Positions 24,939 through 33,889 of a stretch of 64,000 nt of DNA are shown piece by piece. The stretch lies in assembly GCA_040382235.1 (NCBI GenBank), contig JBEIFV010000008.1, forward strand, positions 1-64,000, given 5' to 3'. Origin of the DNA: JAEUOS01 sp040382235. Lineage in GTDB: Bacteria; Pseudomonadota; Gammaproteobacteria; Burkholderiales; JAEUOS01. Under the pieces are notes generated by a model, which was given only the letters and a program-made list of their open reading frames with translations, was not told the origin of the DNA and did no database searches. Positions within the stretch are counted from its first letter, which is position 1. Each line of letters starts with the position of its first letter. The position numbers and the translations under genes were made by a program.

Positions 24939-25781
24939 TCAAGCTTGTCCGAAGAAACCGTCGGATTCCAGCGCCACGTGCATCTGCCGGAGCGCTTCCA
25001 GCGCCCCCAGCGCCAGCCCGATTCCCTTGGTCTTGCCCAGCTGCGGTGCGCGCGGGTTGATGCGGATGACGGGCCGCTTCGTGCCTTCGCAAAATGCGCG
25101 GACCGAGGGCACGTCGGTGCCGGCGCCCAGTTCGATGACCGCCGGCCGCCTGGACCGGCCGAGCCAGCGCTTGAGCGCTGCCTCCTGGGCGTTGGTGCGC
25201 GCATGGTTCCAGTCCCAATCGCCGAACATCAGGATGTTCGGGCGCGCCAGGCCGCCGCAGTGCGGGCAATTCGGCAGTGCCGAGGTCAGGCGGCAGCGTT
25301 CGGCATCCACCTCGGGTGTGAAGCCGCTTGCCGGCCAGATGTCTTCGCTGCAGCTATCCAGGCATTGCAGGTGGTGGATCGACCCGTGGCATTCACACAC
25401 CGCATCTGCCGCGAAGCCCGCTTTCTGGAACTGGCCATCGACATTGCTGGTGAAAACGAAGGCGCCGTGCTCCAGAGCTGCCCCGATTTCCTGCAGCAGC
25501 CGAAAACCCTCGTGCGGGACCGTGTTGCGGTACAGGTCCAGGCGGTGGCCGTAGAAGCCCCAGGCGAGCCGCGGGTCCGATTCAAACGTGCGGGGACTGG
25601 CTGCGTCGTAGAACGAAATGCCGGCCTTGCCCAGCGCCGGGTAGGCGCGCCAGAAGCCGTTGTCCCCACGGAAATCCGGCAGGCCGGAATCGACTCCGAT
25701 TCCGGCGCCCGCGCCAATCAGGAGTCCATCGGATTCCCGGATCAGGCGCGCGGCGAGTTTGATCAGTTCGGCTCTTTCCAT
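24939..25781 (-). CDS. Sirtuin (NAD-dependent protein deacylase)
   Basis: The 280-aa protein has the Sir2 core: GAGAGIGVDSGLPDFRG (23-39), TSNVDGQFQKAGF (111-123), catalytic H132 in CHGS, and a zinc site C140, C144, C172, C175. GAGTDVPSV and NPRAP supply further NAD-binding residues. It could remove acyl groups from proteins or act as a NAD-consuming defence enzyme, as some Sir2 proteins do; no fused effector domain is present. It is upstream of, and on the same strand as, the dead ARPP-1-like gene and leader B, but has no leader of its own. Context links it with the macrodomain-like and HDAC-fold genes. Confidence 0.92.
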   Translation of the reverse strand: MERAELIKLAARLIRESDGLLIGAGAGIGVDSGLPDFRGDNGFWRAYPALGKAGISFYDAASPRTFESDPRLAWGFYGHRLDLYRNTVPHEGFRLLQEIGAALEHGAFVFTSNVDGQFQKAGFAADAVCECHGSIHHLQCLDSCSEDIWPASGFTPEVDAERCRLTSALPNCPHCGGLARPNILMFGDWDWNHARTNAQEAALKRWLGRSRRPAVIELGAGTDVPSVRAFCEGTKRPVIRINPRAPQLGKTKGIGLALGALEALRQMHVALESDGFFGQA

Positions 25782-25864
25782 GCGCCAATTATGCAGGGAC
25801 GGTGGCGCAGAATATGAGCCAGTTGCTGACTATGCTTGTGGAATCTTCATTGCCGGAGTGGATC

Positions 25865-26503
25865 ATGCCCGACCCGAAAGAACCTCAGCCGCCAAAGCCC
25901 GCCGGAGAGCCAACTGCTGACGACTTGTTGTCTGAAATGGACGACGCATCCCTCCATGGCGATTGGCAAGCCGAACGTGAGCGCTTCCGGCAACGATTGA
26001 CGTTTCGCCTGGGCGACCTACCCGTCGTCGACCACGGCATCACGGTGGGGCACCCCGTGAGCCGGGACCAACGATTCGGCATCCGCTTCGACCGCGGCCA
26101 TGCGGCCTGGCTGGACGACCTGTTTCAGTACCGCACCTACTCCGGGGTGTTGCTCGGCGTGCCGGACGATCCGGAGCGGCAGTTCGAAAGCGCCATGGAC
26201 CGGGTGAAAATTCTGTTTTCCTTCTACGAGGCGACGCCTTGCCTCCTGCCCCCAACTTTGCACAAGGGGCGGCGGCGCGTGCGCGCATCCGAAAATGCCG
26301 TTGAGCGGCTGGAAGACTGGTCCTTGCTCCCTTTTGTGACGTCGATTGCGCTTTTGACCACGATCGAGCCCGAGGGTCCCGATACCTTGTCGTCAGTGGC
26401 AGTGATCTGGTACCAGGACAAGTTCGGGATGCCTGACGAGGCCGTGCTTGCGCAGATGCGCGCCATCGACTGGCGCCGACATGCACAGCCTTGGGATTGG
26501 TAA
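25865..26503 (+). CDS. Unknown 212-aa protein
   Basis: The ATG at 25865 has GGAG about 8 nt upstream; a GTG at 25802 would add 21 residues. The N-terminus is Pro/Glu-rich (MPDPKEPQPPKPAGEPTADD), followed by an Arg-rich helix (ERERFRQRLTFRLGDLPVVD). The region beyond includes DRGHAAWLDDLFQYRTYSGV and a C-terminal PDEAVLAQMRAIDWRRHAQP. I recognise no family. It is transcribed away from the sirtuin and lies before tRNA-Arg with no obvious partner. The 170 nt before the tRNA contain no further gene. Confidence 0.7.
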   Translation: MPDPKEPQPPKPAGEPTADDLLSEMDDASLHGDWQAERERFRQRLTFRLGDLPVVDHGITVGHPVSRDQRFGIRFDRGHAAWLDDLFQYRTYSGVLLGVPDDPERQFESAMDRVKILFSFYEATPCLLPPTLHKGRRRVRASENAVERLEDWSLLPFVTSIALLTTIEPEGPDTLSSVAVIWYQDKFGMPDEAVLAQMRAIDWRRHAQPWDW

Positions 26504-26674
26504 GTGCAACGGATAGACGCGGCAGATTGCCTTTCTTGAGTACCGCGGCACTCGCCGCGCGTCAATCTCCCTGCTTTACCGCGGCCTTGGCCGATTCCGC
26601 CTGGTACCGTTTGCAACATGGACCCATTGCGCTCCGAATAGACGCCCATTAACCGCTACAATAAGTGCCCCTAC

Positions 26675-26751
26675 GCGCCCGTAGCTCAGATGGATAGAGT
26701 ACTGCCCTCCGAAGGCAGGGGTCACACGTTCGAATCGTGTCGGGCGCGCCA
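26675..26751 (+). tRNA. tRNA-Arg (CCG)
   Basis: A complete cloverleaf of 77 nt including encoded CCA. Acceptor GCGCCCG pairs with CGGGCGC. The anticodon stem is CTGCC/GGCAG with loop CTCCGAA, anticodon CCG at 26709-26711. The T-arm is CACACG TTCGAAT CGTGT. The tRNA lies at the right edge of the island. Confidence 0.97.
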
Positions 26752-26893
26752 CTGGCTGATAGGCGTTCGCACCAAGCGGGCGACAACGACAGGACGTCAG
26801 GGCCAGGCTAGCGAAACCTTATCGCATACCGCCAAACGGCGCTGTTGGATTTTTCGACGATCGTCCCCAATCCTCGCGGAGTTTCGTTCTTGA

Positions 26894-26922
26894 TTGCAGA
26901 CTATACGCTTGCCGCGTATAGT
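26894..26922 (+). promoter_or_regulatory. higBA promoter with overlapping operator dyad
   Basis: TTGCAG (26894-26899) and TATAGT (26917-26922) are 17 bp apart. ACTATACGC and GCGTATAGT (26900-26922) form a perfect 9-bp dyad covering the spacer and the -10 box, suited to autorepression. +1 would fall at the higB ATG (26930), giving a leaderless transcript. Confidence 0.7.
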
Positions 26923-26929
26923 TCAAGGT

Positions 26930-27250
26930 ATGGTATTTGTCGAACTGACTCCATTCGTCGCCTTTCGTACCGAGCAGTGGAATGATGAAGACCTGCGCGA
27001 GCCGCAGAATTTTCTGCTTGCGAGGCCTGATGCGGGTGACGTCATCCCGGGCAGCTTCGGTTTGCGCAAGCTGCGCTGGGCTGTAAGAGAGCGTGGAAAG
27101 CGCGGTGGCGCGAGGGTTATCTACTACCGGCATGTGCCGATGGATCGCATCTATCTGATTTACGCATACGTGAAAAGCGCGCAAGCCGACCTGACACCCA
27201 AACAGATCAAGACTCTGGCACAACTGATGAGGGAAATCGAACATGGATAA
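26930..27250 (+). CDS. higB: RelE/HigB-type toxin
   Basis: The 106-aa toxin precedes its antitoxin, the HigBA order. Features of the RelE-like mRNA-interferase fold are EDLREPQNFLLARPDAGDVI, FGLRKLRWAVRERGKRGGAR (basic core) and VIYYRHVPMDRIYLIYAYVK strands. Start codons upstream in the same frame (for example a TTG at 26894) lie inside the promoter, so I use 26930. The stop overlaps the antitoxin ATG by 8 nt. The pair acts as an addiction or stress module at the island edge. HigB versus another RelE branch is not decided. Confidence 0.85.
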   Translation: MVFVELTPFVAFRTEQWNDEDLREPQNFLLARPDAGDVIPGSFGLRKLRWAVRERGKRGGARVIYYRHVPMDRIYLIYAYVKSAQADLTPKQIKTLAQLMREIEHG

Positions 27251-27533
27251 GCAGCACTTCGACCAGTTGGTCAAAGGCGTGCGCGAGATGACGCGCCATA
27301 TGGCGGGCAAGACCGTGCGCGGGACACGAGAGACCGAAATTTCCGCTCCGGACGTGCGCACGATTCGCGAGGCGGCCCAGATCAGCCAAAGCCAGTTCGC
27401 GAAACTGATCGGGGTAAACCTGCGCACCCTGCAAAACTGGGAGCAGTGCCGCACGCGGCCCACCGGTCCCGCCAGGGCACTGCTCAAGATCGTTGCGTCA
27501 AACCCGAAGGCCATTGAAGCCCTGCACGAATAG
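27243..27533 (+). CDS. higA: HigA/NadS-like antitoxin, XRE family
   Basis: The 96-aa protein carries a helix-turn-helix in its C-terminal part (ISQSQFAKLIGVNLRTLQNW) after a short N-terminal segment containing TRETEISAPDVRTIR, the layout of NadS/HigA-type antitoxins. It should bind the toxin and the dyad at 26900-26922. Its start overlaps the toxin stop. Confidence 0.87.
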   Translation: MDKQHFDQLVKGVREMTRHMAGKTVRGTRETEISAPDVRTIREAAQISQSQFAKLIGVNLRTLQNWEQCRTRPTGPARALLKIVASNPKAIEALHE

Positions 27534-27651
27534 CCTCGGGGTTCTAGACCGACCATGCTTCGGGCCAGCGCCTTCGCCATGGACGTGTGTGCTGCCAACC
27601 GATCCGAATCATCCCGGGCGACCACGCCTACCCATCTCCGCCAATCCTCTG

Positions 27652-30012
27652 ATGACCCTGCCGCCCATTGAACAACGCATCGCCACCGAACTCGCAGTCC
27701 CTGTAACCAAAGTGCAAGCCGCAGTGCGCCTTCTCGACGAAGGCGCCACCGTGCCCTTCATCGCACGCTATCGCAAGGAAGTCACCGGCGAACTCGATGA
27801 CACCCAGTTGCGCACGCTTGAAGCACGGCTGGCCTACCTGCGCGAACTTGAAGACCGGCGCGCCGCGGTGATCGCCTCGATCGATGCGCAGGGCAAGCTC
27901 TCGCCCGAATTGCACGCCAGCATCGAGGCCGCGGAAGACAAGGCGCGGCTCGAGGACCTGTATCTGCCGTTCAAGCAGAAGCGCCGCACCAAGGCGCAGA
28001 TCGCGCGCGAAGCCGGGCTCGAGCCGCTGGCCGACGCTCTGCTGACCGATCCGTCGCGTGACCCGGAGCAGGAGGCAGTCGGCTATCTGCGCGCACCGTT
28101 CAAGACGCCCGACGATATCGATCATCCTGGCGTGCCTGATACGAAGGCCGCGCTCGATGGTGCACGCCAGATCCTGATGGAGCGCTTCGCCGAAGATGCC
28201 GATTTGCTGCAGGCCCTGCGCGAATACATGCTGGAGCACGGCGTGGTGCAGTCCAAGCTGGTCGAAGGCAAGGCCGATGCCGGCGCCAAGTTCTCCGACT
28301 ATTTTGACTACGATGAGCCGCTTAGCCGCGTGCCTTCGCATCGCGCGCTGGCGATGTTTCGCGGCCGCCGCGAAGAAGTGTTGTCGGTGATCCTGCGGCT
28401 GGACAGCGAAGCCGAACGGCCCGACTGGAGCGCGCCGCACAACCCCTGCGAACAACGCATCGCCGCCCGTTTCGCCATCCGCGACCGCGCCCGCCCGGCG
28501 GACAAGTGGCTGGCCGATACGGTGCGCTGGACCTGGCGCGTGAAGATCGCACTGCACCTGGAAACCGAACTCATGGGCGCCTTGCGCGAGCGCGCCGAGG
28601 AAGAGGCGATTCGCGTGTTCGCCACCAACCTCAAGGACTTGCTGCTGGCAGCGCCCGCCGGTCAGCGTGCCACCCTGGGCCTGGATCCGGGCCTGCGCAC
28701 CGGCGTCAAGGTGGCGGTGGTCGACGCCACCGGCAAGCTGACCACCACCGCCACCATCTACCCGCACGAGCCGCGCCGCGACTGGGCCGGCTCGCTCGCC
28801 GTGCTCACGCAACTGGTGCGCGCACATGGGGTGGAACTGATCGCCATCGGCAACGGCACGGCCTCGCGCGAAACCGAGCGCCTGGCCGCTGATTTGATGG
28901 CCGCGCTGCCGGATGCCCGGCTGTCGAAGATCACCGTTTCCGAGGCGGGCGCCTCGGTGTATTCAGCGTCGGAATTCGCCGCGCGCGAGTTTCCCGAGCT
29001 CGATGTGAGCCTGCGCGGTGCAGTATCGATCGCGCGGCGCCTGCAGGACCCGTTGGCCGAGCTGGTCAAGATCGATCCCAAATCGATCGGTGTGGGCCAA
29101 TACCAGCACGACGTGAACCAGTCCCGGCTGGCGCGCAGCCTCGATGCGGTGGTCGAGGATTGCGTCAATGGCGTCGGGGTCGACCTCAACACCGCCTCGG
29201 TGCCGTTGCTGACGCGCGTGTCCGGCCTGTCTGCCGGCATCGCCGCAAATATCGTGAGCTACCGCGACAGCCACGGCGGTTTCAGCGAGCGCGAGCAGTT
29301 GCGCCAGGTGCCGCGTCTGGGCGACAAGGCGTTTGAACAGGCAGCCGGGTTCCTGCGCATCTCGAACGGCAGCAATCCACTGGATGCCTCGAGCGTGCAT
29401 CCGGAAGCCTACGGGTTGGTCAGGAAAATCCTCACTGAACAGGGGCGCGATATTCAGTCATTGATCGGCGACACGGCAACGCTCAGAAAGCTGGTGCCGG
29501 CGAAGTACGCCGATGAACGTTTCGGCGTGCCGACCGTCGCTGACGTGCTCAAGGAGCTGGAGAAGCCCGGTCGTGACCCGCGCCCCGAGTTCAAGGCGGC
29601 GAAATTTCAAGAGGGCGTCAACACCCTGGCCGACCTCAAGCCCGGCATGCTGCTCGAAGGGGTGGTGACCAACGTCGCCAATTTCGGTGCCTTTGTCGAT
29701 ATCGGCGTGCACCAGGATGGTCTGGTGCACATCTCGGCCCTGGCCGAGAAGTTCGTGCGTGATCCGCACGAGGTGGTCAAGGCCGGCCAGGTGGTGCGGG
29801 TCCGCGTTCTCGAGATCGACCTCAAGCGGCAGCGAGTGGCGCTCAGCATGCGCCTGACCGAAAAGCCGGCCGCCGCGGCGGCGCGCGATCATGCCCGGCC
29901 CGGTCCGGCAGCTGCGGGGCCAAAACGCGCACGTGAGATGCCCGTGGCGCCGGCCGCGAACCCGATTGCCGCGGCGCTTGCGCGCGCCCAAGCACAGGCG
30001 CGCGGGCGATAA
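27652..30012 (+). CDS. tex: Tex-family transcription accessory protein
   Basis: The 786-aa protein has the full Tex plan: an N-terminal helix-turn-helix region with the VPFIARYRKE segment near residue 30, a YqgF-like domain (LGLDPGLRTGVKVAVVD near 342), helix-hairpin-helix motifs and a C-terminal S1 RNA-binding domain (LLEGVVTNVANFGAFVDIG near 668). It ends in a Pro/Ala/Arg tail. Tex is widespread and associates with RNA polymerase or RNA. ATG at 27652 is the first plausible start; upstream in-frame codons would overlap nothing useful. This is the first core gene beyond the island. Confidence 0.96.
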   Translation: MTLPPIEQRIATELAVPVTKVQAAVRLLDEGATVPFIARYRKEVTGELDDTQLRTLEARLAYLRELEDRRAAVIASIDAQGKLSPELHASIEAAEDKARLEDLYLPFKQKRRTKAQIAREAGLEPLADALLTDPSRDPEQEAVGYLRAPFKTPDDIDHPGVPDTKAALDGARQILMERFAEDADLLQALREYMLEHGVVQSKLVEGKADAGAKFSDYFDYDEPLSRVPSHRALAMFRGRREEVLSVILRLDSEAERPDWSAPHNPCEQRIAARFAIRDRARPADKWLADTVRWTWRVKIALHLETELMGALRERAEEEAIRVFATNLKDLLLAAPAGQRATLGLDPGLRTGVKVAVVDATGKLTTTATIYPHEPRRDWAGSLAVLTQLVRAHGVELIAIGNGTASRETERLAADLMAALPDARLSKITVSEAGASVYSASEFAAREFPELDVSLRGAVSIARRLQDPLAELVKIDPKSIGVGQYQHDVNQSRLARSLDAVVEDCVNGVGVDLNTASVPLLTRVSGLSAGIAANIVSYRDSHGGFSEREQLRQVPRLGDKAFEQAAGFLRISNGSNPLDASSVHPEAYGLVRKILTEQGRDIQSLIGDTATLRKLVPAKYADERFGVPTVADVLKELEKPGRDPRPEFKAAKFQEGVNTLADLKPGMLLEGVVTNVANFGAFVDIGVHQDGLVHISALAEKFVRDPHEVVKAGQVVRVRVLEIDLKRQRVALSMRLTEKPAAAAARDHARPGPAAAGPKRAREMPVAPAANPIAAALARAQAQARGR

Positions 30013-30117
30013 GCACGCGCGACAGACAGGCTTGCGGGTAGCATCAGGTCAACGTCAGGCACGATGTTTGCGTTGTAGCGTTGCAGGTGCGTAGTAGAAG
30101 CCGCACAGAAAGCCACC

Positions 30118-30819
30118 ATGAACGCCGTTGCCGCCCACCCCCACCCCCACCCCCATTTCGGCCGCCCCCTGTGCCGCGACGATCTGGTATCGGGCTCGCT
30201 GCGCGCGGCCTTCGTCAATAGCGAGATGGCGGCGATCGCCTGGAGCGAAGCGCAGCTTGATGCGTCCCTTGACTGCGTCCTGGCGCAACTGCCGCCCGGT
30301 GATATCTGGGTGTTCGCCTACGGATCGCTGATCTGGAACCCCTTGTTCACGTTCGCCGAGCGTCGTCTGGCCAAGGTCTACGGCCTGCACCGTTCGTTCT
30401 GCCTGTGGTCGCGCATCGGCCGCGGCACGCCGCAAAAGCCCGGCCTGGTGCTGGGGCTGGATCACGGCGGTTCGTGTGCGGGCCTGGCCTACCGCATTGC
30501 CTTGCCACATGTGCGCGAGGAACTGCGGCTCCTGTGGCGGCGTGAAATGGTGACCGGCGCCTATGTGCCCACATGGATCAAGGCACGCACGTCGCAAGGC
30601 GCCGTCGCGGCGATTGCTTTTGTGATCAACCACAAAAGCGTCGCCTACGCCGGCAAGCAGAGCACGCCGGCGGCCGCCCGCTGCATCGCCACGGCGACCG
30701 GCTTGCACGGGCCATGCACCGAGTATCTGGTGCGCACCCTGCACGGGTTGCGTGAGCACGGGATCGAAGACCATGCCCTTCGCGAGGTCGAACGGGAGCT
30801 CGCGGCCGTAGCCGCCTGA
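30118..30819 (+). CDS. chaC: ChaC-like gamma-glutamylcyclotransferase
   Basis: The 233-aa protein has VFAYGSLIWNP at about residues 64-74 and the catalytic-region WRREM near 142. ChaC enzymes cleave glutathione to 5-oxoproline and Cys-Gly. A His/Pro-rich N-terminal stretch (HPHPHPHFG) is unusual and may bind metal. No clear ribosome-binding site precedes the ATG. It is followed by a separate FAH-family gene. Confidence 0.92.
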   Translation: MNAVAAHPHPHPHFGRPLCRDDLVSGSLRAAFVNSEMAAIAWSEAQLDASLDCVLAQLPPGDIWVFAYGSLIWNPLFTFAERRLAKVYGLHRSFCLWSRIGRGTPQKPGLVLGLDHGGSCAGLAYRIALPHVREELRLLWRREMVTGAYVPTWIKARTSQGAVAAIAFVINHKSVAYAGKQSTPAAARCIATATGLHGPCTEYLVRTLHGLREHGIEDHALREVERELAAVAA

Positions 30820-30925
30820 ACCGGATCGGCGGCCGCGGCGCTTGGCCGGCGGGTGACCATTTGCGCGACAATCGCGCTTTTCCGTCCGAGGGCGCGGCAT
30901 TTGGCCGCGCCGGCCCTGCACACCC

Positions 30926-32194
30926 ATGAAACTTGCAACCCTCAAGGATGGCTCGCGCGACGGCATGCTGGCCGTGGTTTCGCGCGACCAGAAGACCGCG
31001 CACCTGGCCGACGGCATCGCCCCGACCCTGCAACGCGCGCTCGACGACTGGCCCTTCATCGCGCCCCAACTGGAGGACCTGTCGCTGCAATTGAACAGCG
31101 GGCGGTCGCGCCGGCCGTTCGAATTCGTGCCGGCCAATTGCATGGCGCCGCTGCCGCGCGCGCACCAGTGGCTCGATGGTTCGGTATATGTGCAGCACGT
31201 CGAGCTCCTGACCCGCGCCATAAGCGGCAAGCTGCCGGACAACCTTTGGCGCGAACCCATGATGTACCAGGGGGGGGCGGACGACTTTCTGGGGCCCTGC
31301 GATCCGGCGGTGTTCGCTGAAGAACACTGGGGCATCGATTTTGAACCCGAACTCGGGGTGATCCTGGGCGACACGCCGATGCAGGTCAGGAAAGACGATG
31401 CGCTCGACCAGGTGCGCCTGCTGGTGCTGGTCAACGACTGGTCGCTGCGCAACCTGATCGCAGCCGAAATCGGCAAGGGTTTTGGCTTCCTGCAGAGCAA
31501 GCCGGCCACCGGGTTCGCCCCGCTGGCGGTGACGCCGGACGAAATCGGTGAAGGCTGGGCCGGCGGGCTCGCGCATCTGGGCGTCGCGGTGGACTGGAAT
31601 GGTGTGCGTTTCATGAATGCCAACGCCGGAGGCGGCACGCGCTTCTCGTTCACCGAGTTGATCGCCCACGCCGCCAAGACGCGCAACCTGCGCGCCGGCA
31701 CCATCATCGGCTCGGGCACGATTTCCTCCGGCGGCAATGTCGGTTGCGTGGCCGAACTGCGCGCGCGCGAAGCGCTCGAAGCCGCGGACGACAAGGGCCG
31801 GCCGGGTCGTGCGCGTACCGAGTTCATGAAGTTCGGCGATCGCGTGCGCATTGAAGCCTTCGACGCAGCCGGGTCTTCGGTTTTCGGCGCGATCGACCAG
31901 GAGGTCGCTTCGTTGCGCAAACGGCGAGCGCCCGGGGCGGCGCATGAGGAGTTGCATTCAAGTTTGCCTGCTGTCCAAGACGCGGTGCTGCCGGCATCAA
32001 ACGCGGTCGAACCCGAGGTTCCGCACGCCACCCCGGCGCAAAGCGGTGCGACCGAAGAAGTGCTGGCGGCAGACGCGGCGCCCCTAAAGCCTGCGGTCGA
32101 CGCCGTGGCCGGCGCGGAAGCGGATTCGCCGCAAGCGCCCTTGCCTGAAGCGGCTGTTCCAGGACCGGATGCAGCGCCACCGCAATCGGCCTGA
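30926..32194 (+). CDS. Fumarylacetoacetate hydrolase family protein
   Basis: The 422-aa protein has an FAH domain with metal ligands in EHWGIDFEPELGVILGD, LVNDWSLRNL and GSGTISSG, the hydrolase signature. Residues ~335-422 form an Ala/Pro/Glu-rich low-complexity tail not usual for the family. FAH-like enzymes cleave C-C bonds in aromatic-ring catabolism, which fits the catabolic operon 4 kb away, but no direct linkage is visible. ATG at 30926 is the only reasonable start. Confidence 0.9.
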   Translation: MKLATLKDGSRDGMLAVVSRDQKTAHLADGIAPTLQRALDDWPFIAPQLEDLSLQLNSGRSRRPFEFVPANCMAPLPRAHQWLDGSVYVQHVELLTRAISGKLPDNLWREPMMYQGGADDFLGPCDPAVFAEEHWGIDFEPELGVILGDTPMQVRKDDALDQVRLLVLVNDWSLRNLIAAEIGKGFGFLQSKPATGFAPLAVTPDEIGEGWAGGLAHLGVAVDWNGVRFMNANAGGGTRFSFTELIAHAAKTRNLRAGTIIGSGTISSGGNVGCVAELRAREALEAADDKGRPGRARTEFMKFGDRVRIEAFDAAGSSVFGAIDQEVASLRKRRAPGAAHEELHSSLPAVQDAVLPASNAVEPEVPHATPAQSGATEEVLAADAAPLKPAVDAVAGAEADSPQAPLPEAAVPGPDAAPPQSA

Positions 32195-32227
32195 CCCTTT
32201 ACGCCGCCGCCGTGCGTTTATGCGGGC

Positions 32228-32938
32228 ATGGACGCCGCATTTGTTCGACATTTCGCCGCTGACGCAAAGTCGGAGTCGGTCTGGTCTGAATCCCGTGATT
32301 GGAGCGGCAGCGTGAACCACGATGCCGGTTCCGACCGGTACCTGGCGCTTGCAGCGAACGACCAAACAGCAAGCGACGCGGCAGCGGATGCCGATGGCGC
32401 GCTGATGCAGGCTTACGCCGGCGGCGATGCCGCTGCGTTCGACAGCTTGTATGCCCGTCATTCCGGCGGCACCTACCGCTATTTCCTGCGCAGCCTGCGC
32501 AACGAAGCGCTGGCCCAGGAGTTGCTGCAGGATTTGTGGATGAACCTGATTCGCGCCCGCGCCACCTATGTGGTGGAGGCCCGCTTTGCCACCTGGCTCT
32601 ATCGCATGGCGCACAACCGCCTGATCGATCATTACCGGCGTTCCAGCGTGGTGCAACTGGTGGCGCTCGAGACCGATGAAGACGCGCCCGACGAGATGCA
32701 TGCCGATGGCGCGCCCGGTCCGGAAATCATCGCCGCGTCGCGCCAAGCGGCGCTGCACTTGCTGCAGCAGGTGGAAACCCTGCCGGCGGCACAGCGCGAA
32801 GCGTTTTTGCTGCAGGAAGAGGGCGGCTTGAGCCTGGCCGAGATTGCCGCGGCCACCGGCACCGGCATCGAGACGGTCAAGAGCCGATTGCGCTATGCGA
32901 TGACGCGCCTGCGCCAGGCGATGAAGGATTTCAGATGA
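32228..32938 (+). CDS. ECF-family RNA polymerase sigma factor
   Basis: The 236-aa protein has sigma region 2 (AFDSLYARHSGGTYRYFLRS to LWMNLIRARATY) and region 4 (LSLAEIAAATGTGIETVKSR). The N-terminal ~55 residues are extra and of low complexity; a later start (e.g. GTG near 32311) is possible. It overlaps the next gene by 4 nt. Its partner is a membrane protein, as in ECF/anti-sigma pairs. The target promoters are not visible. Confidence 0.9.
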   Translation: MDAAFVRHFAADAKSESVWSESRDWSGSVNHDAGSDRYLALAANDQTASDAAADADGALMQAYAGGDAAAFDSLYARHSGGTYRYFLRSLRNEALAQELLQDLWMNLIRARATYVVEARFATWLYRMAHNRLIDHYRRSSVVQLVALETDEDAPDEMHADGAPGPEIIAASRQAALHLLQQVETLPAAQREAFLLQEEGGLSLAEIAAATGTGIETVKSRLRYAMTRLRQAMKDFR

Positions 32939-33879
32939 GCGAAGAGCGCGATCGCGAGTTGTCGCTGCACTACCGGGCGGCGTCAACCGAAATGCCGCCG
33001 CCGGCGCTGGGCCGTGCGCTGCGCGCCGCTGCCGCAGAAGCTGTCGCCACCCCGCCCAAGCGCTGGCATCGCAAATGGGGCGCGCCACTGGCCATGGCGG
33101 CGAGTGTCGTGCTGGGCCTGGGCATGGTGTTGCGGGTGGCACTGGAGCGCCCTGACCTGCATCCGGCGCCGGCGCCGGTGCCGTACTCCGCTCCGGCAGC
33201 GGCACCCGCTCCCGCTCCCGCGCCTGCGGTGGTGCAGCGTTCCGAATCGGGGCCTGCATCCGCGCCTGCGGCCGAGGTTCAAGCGAGGCCAGACGCGGCG
33301 GCGCGGGCGGACACCGCAGCATCACAGGCCACGCCGCAATTGGCGCCGCCGCCGTCGGCTGCCGACAAGGCGCCGGTACCTTCGCCGCCGCGCCAGGCGT
33401 CCATACCTGACGCCAAGCCACAGACCGGCACCGCTACGGAGGCGGCCGCGCCCATGCGCGATCTGGCACGCGCCGCTCCTTCGATGCACCTGCCTCCTGT
33501 TGCCGCGTCTCCCGCGGCGCCGGCAGCCGCGTCTGCGTCCGGGAGTGTGCGCTCTGAAGCCCCGTCGATGGTCGAGCCAAGCCCGGGTCAGGCTGCGGGG
33601 GCGACAATGAACGCCGCTGTGCCAGAGCGACGTGCGGCGCTGTCGACGGCGCCCGCCGCGCGCGCCAAGTCAGCCGGAGCCGCGACATCTCAGGATGCTG
33701 ATTCCGCCGACCCAAGCATCGTGGCCGAGGCCGGACTGGCCCCCGACGAATGGTTGCGCCGCATCGTGGTGTTGCGCGGCGCGGCGCGCCATGCAGAGGC
33801 CGATGCCAGCCTGGCCCGCTTTATCCGGCGTTATCCCGACTACCGAATTCCGGCCGAGGCGCGCGCACCCAAGCCCTGA
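32935..33879 (+). CDS. Probable anti-sigma-like membrane protein
   Basis: The 314-aa protein starts in an ATGA overlap with the sigma gene. It has one transmembrane segment (APLAMAASVVLGLGMVL, ~49-66), a long Ala/Pro-rich linker (~75-255) and a C-terminal ~60-residue globular part (DEWLRRIVVLRGAARHAEAD near 272). The N-terminal ~45 residues would be cytoplasmic and could bind the sigma factor. No anti-sigma zinc motif is seen, so the anti-sigma role rests on coupling and topology. Confidence 0.65.
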   Translation: MSEERDRELSLHYRAASTEMPPPALGRALRAAAAEAVATPPKRWHRKWGAPLAMAASVVLGLGMVLRVALERPDLHPAPAPVPYSAPAAAPAPAPAPAVVQRSESGPASAPAAEVQARPDAAARADTAASQATPQLAPPPSAADKAPVPSPPRQASIPDAKPQTGTATEAAAPMRDLARAAPSMHLPPVAASPAAPAAASASGSVRSEAPSMVEPSPGQAAGATMNAAVPERRAALSTAPAARAKSAGAATSQDADSADPSIVAEAGLAPDEWLRRIVVLRGAARHAEADASLARFIRRYPDYRIPAEARAPKP

Positions 33880-33889
33880 CCAGCATGGC

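Noticed and set aside
26675..26751. tRNA-Arg as an integration site
   Set aside because: No integrase and no repeat of the tRNA 3' end seen in the window.
27628..28827. Long minus-strand open frame opposite tex
   Set aside because: Antisense to a well-supported gene in high-GC DNA; composition is Arg/Gly/His-rich and lacks motifs. The same holds for long antisense frames at 30055-32031, 34671-35927, 38647-40209 and 50599-52170.
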